Source: Gallicola sp.
GTDB taxonomy: Bacteria > Bacillota > Clostridia > Tissierellales > Peptoniphilaceae
DNA length: 7,662 bases
NCBI GenBank assembly: GCA_012798975.1
Contig: JAAZME010000278.1
Span: forward strand, 1 to 7,662
Direction: 5' to 3'
In this document: one piece after another, positions 1 to 5,483 of the stretch
How positions within the stretch are numbered: position 1 is the first letter of the stretch
Layout: each line of letters opens with the position of its first letter
Translations under genes and position numbers: made by a program
Notes under the pieces: model-generated
The model's input: only the letters and a program-made list of their open reading frames with translations
The model's database searches: none
Told to the model about the DNA's origin: nothing

Positions 1-63
1 AGAAAATTCCTATTATAACAGCAGGAGCCTCTTTAAGCTGCCCGGCTTTTGCATATTTAAATA

Positions 64-390
64 CTAAGCGGCATCTTTACAGGCTTTCGCACATTTAAAG
101 CAGGCTTCTGCACATTTTTGGCAGTGATCATGATCATGTTTTTCGCATTCCTTGCCGCAGGCCTCGCATATTGCGGCACAAGCTGCTGCGAGTTCTTTCA
201 CGAAGGGGGTATCCCTTGCGAGCCCTTTTGAAAACAGGGAACAGATTTCAGAACATTCCACATCTAAGCGGATACAGCCAGCCATCATTTTTACATCTTC
301 TTCCTTCAAGCAAGCATCGAAACAATGACTGCAGGCAGCGGTACATTCTTCTAATATTTGTATTAATTCTTTGTATTTATCATGTGTCAT
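64..390 (-). CDS. Four-helix-bundle copper-binding protein (Csp3/YhjQ-like, DUF326 family)
   Basis: A 108-residue protein with 16 cysteines (residues 16, 20, 23, 27, 39, 46, 50, 71, 75, 78, 82, 90, 93, 97, 100, 104) spaced three, four or seven apart on predicted amphipathic helices. CxxC pairs lie at 20-23, 75-78, 90-93 and 97-100, and a short His/Asp stretch (HDHDH, 85-89) sits before the last helix. This is the pattern of the four-helix-bundle copper storage family, in which cysteines lining the bundle core bind many Cu(I) ions. There is no signal peptide, so it is probably cytosolic, like Csp3, for copper storage or detoxification. The ATG at 390 follows a GAGG ribosome site. It is transcribed away from the DUF1810 gene. 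No CsoR or CopY operator was recognised. Family assignment is strong; copper as the physiological metal is inferred from the family. Confidence 0.9.
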   Translation of the reverse strand: MTHDKYKELIQILEECTAACSHCFDACLKEEDVKMMAGCIRLDVECSEICSLFSKGLARDTPFVKELAAACAAICEACGKECEKHDHDHCQKCAEACFKCAKACKDAA

Positions 391-449
391 ATGTAGATCC
401 TCTTTTTATTTTTTGCTTCATTAATTATCTACCCAAGCATTCTGAAGAG

Positions 450-478
450 ATAACAAGATAGACCTTAATAAATGACAA
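450..478 (-). promoter_or_regulatory. Candidate sigma-A promoter for the copper-binding protein gene
   Basis: On the minus strand TTGTCA (positions 473-478) and TGTTAT (450-455) are separated by exactly 17 bases. This would give a leader of about 50 bases before the ATG at 390. The -35 box matches consensus at five of six positions, the -10 box at four of six. This is pattern matching in AT-rich DNA, so support is limited. Confidence 0.35.
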
Positions 479-600
479 AATTATCTTTTTATGTAAATAA
501 TTTAATATTTAATGAACACTGTTTTTATGGGTAAAATAACTGCAAGACCGTATTTTATTATATCGATAGAGCAATATGAAAAAAATAGAGGAGAAATAAG

Positions 601-1047
601 ATGGCATCACTAGATCGTTTTTTAAAGGCGCAAGAAGACTCGTATAGCAGAGCCCTTCGGGAAATTCAATCAGGACAAAAAAAGTCACATTGGATGTGGT
701 ATATCTTCCCTCAGCTTAAAGGGTTGGGGAGAAGCGAAACAGCACTTTACTATGGCATAAAAGATCTGAAAGAAGCACAGGAGTATACAAAAAACAAGGT
801 TCTTTGGATGAGACTTTTAGAGATAACACAGGCGTTGCTGGAAATAGATACAAGTGATCCAACTGCAGTTTTTGGGTCTCCAGACGATAAGAAACTACGA
901 TCATCCATGACATTGTTTTTATCTATCAGCGGGGATACTATTTTTCAGAAAGTGCTGGACAAATTTTATCATGGTGAAATGGACCCTGTTACCTTAAGGA
1001 TGATCAAGGAACAGAAGAAAGATTTGAATAAGAAAAAATCTTTTTAG
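601..1047 (+). CDS. DUF1810 family protein
   Basis: A 148-residue soluble protein of the usual size for DUF1810 (about 140 residues). Hallmark blocks are visible in order: DRFLKAQE near the N-terminus (5-12), KSHWMWYIFPQLKGLGRSE (28-46), the FGSPDDKKLRSSMTLF block (91-106), and a C-terminal KFYHGEMDPVTL (121-132). The family is widespread in bacteria, and some members are mislabelled calpastatin; no biochemical activity is established that I can state. There is no signal peptide or membrane segment. The ATG at 601 follows an AGAGGAG ribosome site. The gene stands alone, divergent from the copper-binding gene and convergent with the CPBP protease gene, with a strong hairpin 58 bases after its stop. 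The C-terminus ends in a lysine-rich tail. Family assignment is confident; function is unknown. Confidence 0.9.
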   Translation: MASLDRFLKAQEDSYSRALREIQSGQKKSHWMWYIFPQLKGLGRSETALYYGIKDLKEAQEYTKNKVLWMRLLEITQALLEIDTSDPTAVFGSPDDKKLRSSMTLFLSISGDTIFQKVLDKFYHGEMDPVTLRMIKEQKKDLNKKKSF

Positions 1048-1104
1048 AAGGTCAATAATTTAATATATCCTAAGAATATAGAAAAGTATTATTTGTATAT
1101 TTCT

Positions 1105-1152
1105 ATAAACTTAAAAAGAGCTTTCCATCAGGAAAGCTCTTTTTAAGTTTAT
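1105..1152. terminator. Bidirectional rho-independent terminator, perfect 22-bp stem
   Basis: Arms 1105-1126 and 1131-1152 are perfectly complementary around a four-base loop (ATCA). The GC-richer core (GAGCTTTCC paired with GGAAAGCTC) is flanked by A-runs on one side and T-runs on the other, so the structure terminates transcription in both directions. It lies between the convergent DUF1810 and CPBP genes, and its right arm contains the TAA stop codon (1149-1151) of the CPBP gene. Confidence 0.92.
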
Positions 1153-2017
1153 TCTACTATTTGTTCCCTTTTTTCATATCTTTTCTGCATTGCTGTTCCT
1201 ATAAAATAGACGATAACAGGACAAAATATTGAAATTCCGTATACAATTGGGGATACTGCATAGTCTCCATGTCCGAATATCAGAATCTGCGTAGTAGCAA
1301 AACAGCTTTGAAGGGAATGGCTAACCATAGCTGCTGTCATAGAACGAGTCAATAGATAAACAATACTGAATCCGGCACTCGTTACAAAATAGGCGAGTGT
1401 CATTACACTAATATTTAGATCAGCAACATGGGGCAGGATGAAAGCTATGGCTGTTAAAATGATGGAAAGAATTGCGGGAATACCAAAAATCCCAGTAGAT
1501 TTTGGGAAAAATTTTAATAATCCATCATGAAAAGAGCGCAGCATAAATCCGCGATAAATCAATTCTTCAAAAACTGGAGCGATTATGGTTCCAGCAATTA
1601 TGAGTATTAGATCAGCAACAAAGCCTTTTCCGAATCCTCCACTTGTAAATTCTACTTGAGGATTAGAAGTAACGCCTCTTAATTTTGATAGAAAATAAAA
1701 GATCAAATGAGTGATAACAAAGGTGAGGAGAACAATAATGATATTTTTTTCGTTAATGTTTTCGTATCAAAGCCTAAGTCTGCAGATCTGGGTTTCTTTT
1801 TTGAAAGGAACACAAAGACGATATAGATCAAAAGAAAGGCAATGATCAAATGAAGAATAGAGCTAAGCTGTATGATTACGTTGCCAAGTCCCGGAATCAT
1901 AGTAAGAAAGTTCAGCAGAAAGGAAGGGACAGCCATGAGAAGAAAAGGAACAAGGCCGTACCATATAGGCCATTTTGTGGGCTTTTCAGCCAAACGATTG
2001 TAGAGACGGTATTTCAT
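1149..2017 (-). pseudogene. CPBP-family intramembrane metalloprotease, frameshifted
   Basis: Two overlapping reading frames (2017 to 1703, and about 1706 to 1149) together encode one CPBP (CAAX protease and bacteriocin-processing) membrane protein. The start at 2017 has an excellent AGGAGG site. The first frame carries two membrane segments (residues about 17-39 and 48-71). The second carries the EELIYR motif (EExxxR), FILPH (FxxxH) and a third-motif His in VSHSLQS, where the usual HxxxN has Ser instead of Asn. One extra T in the T7 run at 1744-1750 joins the frames into 289 residues and restores a hydrophobic helix (IIIVLLTFVIT), so a single-base loss is the simplest explanation. The apparent start of the second frame is only an internal TTG. 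In Firmicutes such proteins are often linked to bacteriocin immunity or peptide processing; no bacteriocin gene is visible nearby. It could be a true pseudogene, a slippage-expressed gene or a sequencing error. Confidence 0.88.
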
Positions 2018-2235
2018 AATAAACCTCCTGTATTTTAGGTTAAGGAAATAGAATTATTTTTCTTCTTAATAGCCTGATTTATAAATATAATATCATTAAT
2101 TAAGATATTTATTTGCTGAAAAATAAAATGTAGAAATTTCTTGTATTTCATGTAGCTTTTTTGAAGATAGTTGTTAGGATAATTAAGGTAAAATAAGAGA
2201 GTACAAATATTGATTATGAATACGGAGGTAAGATC
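2018..2235. other. Intergenic leader region, no gene recognised
   Basis: This stretch separates the CPBP gene start from the small plus-strand ORF at 2236. It is very AT-rich. Besides the CPBP ribosome site (2024-2029, read on the minus strand), it contains a short inverted repeat, AATATC at 2089-2094 and GATATT at 2104-2109, that could be a regulator site but is equally likely to be chance. No convincing promoter pair or RNA structure was found. Confidence 0.4.
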
Positions 2236-2295
2236 ATGAAAAAGGCGATATTAATCTTTATTGTAGTGGCTCTTTTGAGTTCTTGCAATTTTTAA
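2236..2295 (+). CDS. 19-residue ORF encoding only a lipoprotein signal peptide (possible remnant)
   Basis: The ORF encodes MKKAILIFIVVALLSSCNF and stops. It is a complete type II signal peptide: two lysines, a hydrophobic core of about 11 residues, and an LSSC lipobox with Cys at residue 17. A good ribosome site (CGGAGG, 2223-2228) precedes the ATG, so translation is plausible. The lipoprotein would be only three residues after cleavage. Adding one T to the T5 run at 2289-2293 would extend it in the next frame by 20 codons (LKEIDEYGYIRLRKILLPAL) to a TAA at 2352-2354. It could therefore be the stump of a decayed small lipoprotein gene, or a genuine mini-lipoprotein or signal-peptide-derived peptide of the pheromone kind. 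A bidirectional terminator lies about 130 bases downstream. Confidence is limited by its length. Confidence 0.45.
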   Translation: MKKAILIFIVVALLSSCNF

Positions 2296-2425
2296 AAGAA
2301 ATAGATGAATACGGATACATAAGATTGCGAAAGATTCTTCTACCTGCCTTATAAGATGAGGGGAAGAATTTTAAAATAGATAAAAGGAGAGCTTCTTCGA
2401 ATAAAAAAGAAAAAGGAAACTTAAC

Positions 2426-2472
2426 AAAAAACAGGGATTCTTATAAATATAGTAGCAGGATCCCTGTTTTTT
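2426..2472. terminator. Bidirectional terminator between two convergent small genes
   Basis: Arms 2426-2438 (six A then CAGGGAT) and 2460-2472 (ATCCCTG then six T) form a perfect 13-bp stem around a 21-base loop. A-run and T-run flanks allow termination on both strands. It closes the plus-strand mini-ORF unit and the minus-strand decayed gene, whose last stop codon (2480-2482) lies eight bases before it. Confidence 0.8.
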
Positions 2473-2479
2473 ACAGCTG

Positions 2480-2703
2480 CTATCTGCGGAAAAATTTTTT
2501 AATAATAGAATTTGTTTCCTGAATTTTAGTCCATTCATAAAAAGCCTCGCTAAAAGGACGAGATCTATATTATTTGCTTAAAACAGAACATCTTCTGGTA
2601 TATGTTCTTGAAATCTATTTAAAAGATCTTCATTAGGGGCAATTTTACGGATAGGGAATTTTATATAGTCTCTTGTTTTTTCCAATAAAGATATTTGGTC
2701 CAT
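2480..2703 (-). pseudogene. Small decayed-looking gene; intact part is a 41-residue ORF (2578-2703)
   Basis: Reading from an ATG at 2703 with a strong GAAAGGAG ribosome site, 41 codons run to a TAA at 2578. The product begins MDQISLLEKTRDYIKF and ends RFQEHIPEDVLF; it is charged, with no signal peptide or membrane segment, and I do not recognise it. Past the stop, a different frame (2569 to 2480) gives a protein-like tail (SEAFYEWTKIQETNSIIKKF) that ends in TAG just before a terminator. Joining the parts needs one inserted base, for example in the T4 run before the 41-codon stop, and loss of an in-frame TAA at 2570-2572, giving a protein of about 74 residues. The fit of ribosome site, protein-like tail and terminator suggests a former small gene. 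Alternatively the 41-residue protein is complete and the tail is chance. Function unknown. Confidence 0.45.
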
Positions 2704-2745
2704 AATAACTCCTTTCTATTTCTATATCTATGATAGATACTTACT

Positions 2746-2775
2746 TTGATTTTACCAGAAAATATTGGGTAAAGT
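2746..2775 (+). promoter_or_regulatory. Candidate promoter for the 2-hydroxyacid dehydrogenase gene
   Basis: TTGATT (2746-2751) and TAAAGT (2770-2775) are 18 bases apart, each matching consensus at four of six positions. Transcription would start near 2782, leaving about 25 bases before the TTG start codon and including the ribosome site at 2792-2799. Confidence 0.3.
2749..2757 (-). promoter_or_regulatory. Candidate extended -10 element for the small minus-strand gene
   Basis: On the minus strand TGGTAAAAT has the TGn extension plus a five-of-six -10 box, 46 bases before the ATG at 2703. No good -35 box accompanies it, which is tolerable for extended -10 promoters. It overlaps the -35 box proposed for the divergent dehydrogenase promoter. 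Confidence 0.25.
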
Positions 2776-2806
2776 AGTTAAAGAAGAATAAAAGGAGGGA
2801 TAAGAA

Positions 2807-3757
2807 TTGAGAATAGTAGTAACAAGCAGGATACCAGAAGAAATTATTAAGGCATTAGAAGAAAATTTTGATGTAGATTATCACAACAGCAATACTCCTC
2901 TCAAGAAAGAAGAGATCATGGATAAAATAAAAGATGCGGAGGGATTGGTTTGCCCCTTATCGGATAAGATCGATAAAGAAATAATAGACGGGGGAGAAAC
3001 ATTAAAGATCATCGCAAATTACGGCGCCGGTTTCGATAATATCGATATGGAGTATGCTAAGGAAAAAGGGATTGTTGTGACCAATGCCCCTGCTCCTTCT
3101 TCGGCTGTTTCGACAGCAGAACTTGCCTTTGCATTGATACTTTCCGCCTCCAGAAAATTATCACAAGCTGAAAAAAATCTCCGCAAGGGCGAATTTTTAG
3201 GATGGAGACCGACTTATTTTCTGGGTAATCAGATAAAAGGTAAAACGTTGGGGATTATCGGTATGGGAAACATCGGAAAGACTCTTGCAAAAAGGGCGCT
3301 GGCATTCGAGATGAATGTAATATATTATTCCAGAAATCGAAAAGAAGATATCGAGTCGGAAGGGGTTGTATATAAGGAGAAGGAAGACGTAATAAAAGAA
3401 TCAGATTTTCTAAGTATTCATACTGTTTTTGCTCCAGAGCTTCATCATATGATTGGGAAAGAAGAGTTTGATAAGATGAAATCATCAGCTTATTTTATCA
3501 ATGCAGCGAGAGGTCCTTTGATGAACGAGTCAGAGTTGGTAGAAGCGTTAAAAGAGGGAGCTATTCAAGGTGCGGCCTTAGATGTATACGAATTTGAGCC
3601 GAAAGTTTCAAAGGAGCTTTTAGAATTGGATAATGTTACTCTTATTCCCCATTTAGGAAATGCTACTGTGGAGGCGAGAATGGAAATGGGAAGAGCCTGT
3701 GTAGACAATTTATTGGACTATAAGAATGGAGAAACACCAAGAAATAAAGTGAATTAA
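2807..3757 (+). CDS. NAD(P)-dependent D-isomer-specific 2-hydroxyacid dehydrogenase
   Basis: A 316-residue soluble enzyme of the usual family length. The N-terminal part of the catalytic domain (1-99) contains NYGAGFDNID (71-80). The nucleotide-binding domain (about 100-285) has the GMGNIG dinucleotide loop at 152-157. The catalytic triad is in place: Arg235 in NAARGPLMNE, Glu264 in ALDVYEFEP, and His282 in PHLGNAT. The family reversibly reduces 2-keto acids to D-2-hydroxy acids; the motifs resemble the glyoxylate/hydroxypyruvate reductase group, but the substrate cannot be fixed from sequence. The start is TTG at 2807, eight bases after an AAGGAGGG site; the next in-frame ATG (residue 38) would delete the first beta strand, RIVVTS. 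No terminator is seen before the PPK2 gene 113 bases downstream, so read-through is possible. Confidence 0.93.
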   Translation: MRIVVTSRIPEEIIKALEENFDVDYHNSNTPLKKEEIMDKIKDAEGLVCPLSDKIDKEIIDGGETLKIIANYGAGFDNIDMEYAKEKGIVVTNAPAPSSAVSTAELAFALILSASRKLSQAEKNLRKGEFLGWRPTYFLGNQIKGKTLGIIGMGNIGKTLAKRALAFEMNVIYYSRNRKEDIESEGVVYKEKEDVIKESDFLSIHTVFAPELHHMIGKEEFDKMKSSAYFINAARGPLMNESELVEALKEGAIQGAALDVYEFEPKVSKELLELDNVTLIPHLGNATVEARMEMGRACVDNLLDYKNGETPRNKVN

Positions 3758-3870
3758 TCCAAGATGATTTATTTTTCGCGGATAAACAGGGTATAAAAAA
3801 CAAAAAGCAGAGTGAATAGATTTTATGGGTTGGGGTATTTTAATAAAAAATAAAGAAAATAGGAGAAAAA

Positions 3871-4740
3871 ATGAAAATAGACATTAGCAAATACCGGTTT
3901 GATTCAGATAAAGAACTGGATTTGAAGGACTTCAACCAATGCGAAAAGACTCTCTACTCTGATGAGGAATTGCAGGAAAAATTAATTCCGGAAATGACTG
4001 AAAGATTAGCGGATCTTCATACAAAATTTCATGCAGAAGAAAAAAAGGGGATCGTGCTAATATTGCAGGCGATGGATGCAGCTGGAAAAGACGAAATCAT
4101 AGCCTTTATATTCAAGCATCTTCTTCCACAAGGGTTAAAAATAACCTCCTCCCATAAACCCTCAGAAGTGGAAGTAAAGCATGATTTTTTATGGAGAAGC
4201 CATCAAGCTTTGCCGGAGAGAGGACAAATTTCTGTGTTAAACCGTTCCTATTATGAAGAAATACTGGCATTGCTGGCAAAAGATGGTGAAGGGACGATTC
4301 CAGACCACGGGGAGAGAAAGGATAAAGAGACGTGGGAAATACGCTGCAATCATATCAATCAATACGAAAAATATTTAGTAGAAAGCGGTTTTCCAATTAT
4401 TAAAATCTTCCCTTATATTTCTAAAGAGGCTCAAAGAGATAGGCTTTTAGAAAGAATGAAAGATCCCGAAAAGAATTGGGAATTTTCTTTCAGCGATATC
4501 GAAGACCGGAGAAGATGGGATGTGTTTCAAGATTCTTATGAGAAAATAATTAAAAAAACCTCCACACCCTGGGCGCCTTGGTATATACTGCCTGCAGACA
4601 ATGCTTGGTATTCAAGGCTTCTTGCCGGCGAAATTGCTCTGGATCTTCTAAAGAGTATCAATCCTAAATTTCCAAAGATCTCAGGAGAAGATAAAAAACG
4701 TTTAGAAAAAGCCATACAAGAACTGGAGAATGAAAAATAG
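3871..4740 (+). CDS. Polyphosphate kinase 2 family protein (polyphosphate:nucleotide phosphotransferase)
   Basis: A 289-residue cytosolic P-loop kinase of normal family length. The Walker A region is LQAMDAAGKDEII (65-77), followed by KHDFLWRSHQALPERG (103-118), the Walker B-like segment ISVLNRSYYEEIL (120-132), and the C-terminal hallmarks DPEKNWEFS (198-206), RRRWD (213-217) and STPWAPWYILPAD (231-243). These match PPK2, which transfers phosphate between polyphosphate and AMP, ADP or other nucleotides; the LQAMDAAGKD form and the single domain resemble class III enzymes. Most relatives I recall read GKDGTI where this protein has GKDEII, an unusual change next to the phosphate-binding loop. 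The ATG at 3871 follows AGGAG. A terminator comes nine bases after the stop. Substrate preference and reaction direction are inferred, not seen. Confidence 0.93.
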   Translation: MKIDISKYRFDSDKELDLKDFNQCEKTLYSDEELQEKLIPEMTERLADLHTKFHAEEKKGIVLILQAMDAAGKDEIIAFIFKHLLPQGLKITSSHKPSEVEVKHDFLWRSHQALPERGQISVLNRSYYEEILALLAKDGEGTIPDHGERKDKETWEIRCNHINQYEKYLVESGFPIIKIFPYISKEAQRDRLLERMKDPEKNWEFSFSDIEDRRRWDVFQDSYEKIIKKTSTPWAPWYILPADNAWYSRLLAGEIALDLLKSINPKFPKISGEDKKRLEKAIQELENEK

Positions 4741-4748
4741 ATTTTATG

Positions 4749-4774
4749 AGGGCTGAGCACATAAGCCCTTTTTT
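4749..4774 (+). terminator. Rho-independent terminator after the PPK2 gene
   Basis: AGGGCT (4749-4754) and AGCCCT (4764-4769) form a six-base-pair stem with a nine-base loop, followed by a run of six T (4769-4774). It begins nine bases after the PPK2 stop codon. Confidence 0.8.
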
Positions 4775-4815
4775 ATGTAAAATCTCTAAATTTCATAATT
4801 TGTTTAAATTTAGGA

Positions 4816-4844
4816 TGGACAGGTATAAATAACTGAAGTATAAA
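4816..4844 (+). promoter_or_regulatory. Promoter for the hemerythrin-like gene
   Basis: TGGACA (4816-4821) and TATAAA (4839-4844) are separated by exactly 17 bases, each five of six matches to the sigma-A consensus. The predicted transcription start is near 4851, giving a very short leader before the ATG at 4864. A second, weaker pair, TTGTTT (4800-4805) and TATAAA (4824-4829) with an 18-base spacer, lies just upstream. Confidence 0.55.
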
Positions 4845-4853
4845 AACATTATT

Positions 4854-4859
4854 GGGGGG
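4854..4859 (+). promoter_or_regulatory. Unusual G6 ribosome binding site that decides the hemerythrin start
   Basis: Six consecutive G sit four bases before the ATG at 4864 and can pair with the CCUCC of 16S rRNA, partly through G-U pairs. An in-frame TTG at 4852 lies upstream of this site and has no ribosome site of its own, so the ATG is the better start. Confidence 0.6.
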
Positions 4860-4863
4860 CGTC

Positions 4864-5322
4864 ATGGATTATATTAAGCATAACAAAGAAGAACATAGCG
4901 AGTTTAAAAAATTGATGAAGAAAATCGAAAAGGCATCTGGAAAAGAAAAAAAGAAGCTTTTTAGAAAACTGTTTGTTAAATTATACGGTCATCATAACGG
5001 GGAAGAAGCAGTAGTGTTTCCGGCTGTAAAAGAGAATGTGTCGGGAAAAGACTTAGATACGGTTTTAGAAATGATCGAGGAGCATAAGCTTGGAAATTAC
5101 CAGTTTAGTGTATTAGAAAGAACATCTATAGAAAATGAAACTTGGGATGCGAAGTTCGCTGTGTTAAAAGAGGTGTTAGAGCATCATATGGATGAGGAAG
5201 AGGATGAGTTCTCAGCTATTGCGAAAAAGGCTTTATCTAAAAAAGATAGAGAACAGCTTTTAGAAGAGTTTGAAGAAGTCTCTGAGAAAAAGGAAAAGGA
5301 AAAAAAGAAAGATCTTAAATAA
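4864..5322 (+). CDS. Hemerythrin-like (HHE domain) protein
   Basis: From the ATG at 4864 the product has 152 residues; a four-residue-longer version starts at TTG 4852, but that codon precedes the ribosome site. A hemerythrin-type four-helix bundle is indicated by ligand residues in order: His11 (KEEHSEF), His44 and Glu48 in HHNGEEAVVFP (43-53), His74 (EEHK), and His108 with acidic ligands in HHMDEEEDEFSAI (107-119). HHE proteins bind a di-iron centre and serve in oxygen or nitric oxide sensing, iron handling or repair of damaged iron-sulfur clusters; which applies here is unknown. The C-terminus (about 125-152) is a highly charged Lys/Glu helix, probably a tail or coiled coil. No signal peptide or membrane segment is present. 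The gene appears monocistronic, with its own promoter and terminator. Confidence 0.88.
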   Translation: MDYIKHNKEEHSEFKKLMKKIEKASGKEKKKLFRKLFVKLYGHHNGEEAVVFPAVKENVSGKDLDTVLEMIEEHKLGNYQFSVLERTSIENETWDAKFAVLKEVLEHHMDEEEDEFSAIAKKALSKKDREQLLEEFEEVSEKKEKEKKKDLK

Positions 5323-5331
5323 AACCAACAG

Positions 5332-5360
5332 GGCTGGAGAATATATCTCCAGTCTTTTTT
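5332..5360 (+). terminator. Rho-independent terminator after the hemerythrin-like gene
   Basis: CTGGAGA (5334-5340) and TCTCCAG (5346-5352) form a perfect seven-base-pair stem around a five-base loop, extendable by a G-T and a G-C pair, and followed by six T (5355-5360). It starts ten bases after the stop codon. Confidence 0.88.
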
Positions 5361-5398
5361 CTATAAACAGGGAAATAGTCTGTTTATATATCAGACTG

Positions 5399-5426
5399 GC
5401 GACAGATAATGAATATAGGATATAAT
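5399..5426 (+). promoter_or_regulatory. Candidate promoter for the SDR gene
   Basis: A perfect TATAAT at 5421-5426 is preceded at 16 bases by GCGACA (5399-5404), a four-of-six -35 box. Transcription would start near 5433, with about 50 bases of AT-rich leader before the ATG at 5484. Confidence 0.4.
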
Positions 5427-5483
5427 AGTATTTATAAGTATATAAAACTTTGAATTACAAGTGTAAATTTTATAGGAGGAATT

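Noticed and set aside
26..50. AGCC...GGCT followed by four T near the window start, a possible terminator
   Set aside because: Only a four-base-pair stem with a loop of about 14 bases; too weak, and no upstream gene is visible to end there.
171..461. Plus-strand 96-codon ORF opposite the copper-binding gene
   Set aside because: Lies mostly antisense to a gene of clear family identity; Cys- and Leu-rich product is the mirror of its codons, with no ribosome site or family resemblance.
1850..2038. Plus-strand 62-codon ORF over the CPBP N-terminus
   Set aside because: Antisense to the CPBP coding sequence and extending over its ribosome site; no start signal of its own.
2089..2109. AATATC/GATATT inverted repeat upstream of the CPBP gene as an operator
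   Set aside because: Six A/T-rich base pairs in very AT-rich DNA with mismatched centre; expected by chance and no matching regulator nearby.
2355..2520. Continuation of the mini-lipoprotein's second frame beyond the TAA at 2352
   Set aside because: The frame stays open, but it runs through the terminator hairpin and is mostly Lys/Asn from A-runs, so it is probably not coding.
2545..2563. CTCG/CGAG hairpin followed by T-run on the minus strand inside the small decayed gene
   Set aside because: Four base pairs only, and a much stronger terminator lies downstream at 2426-2472.
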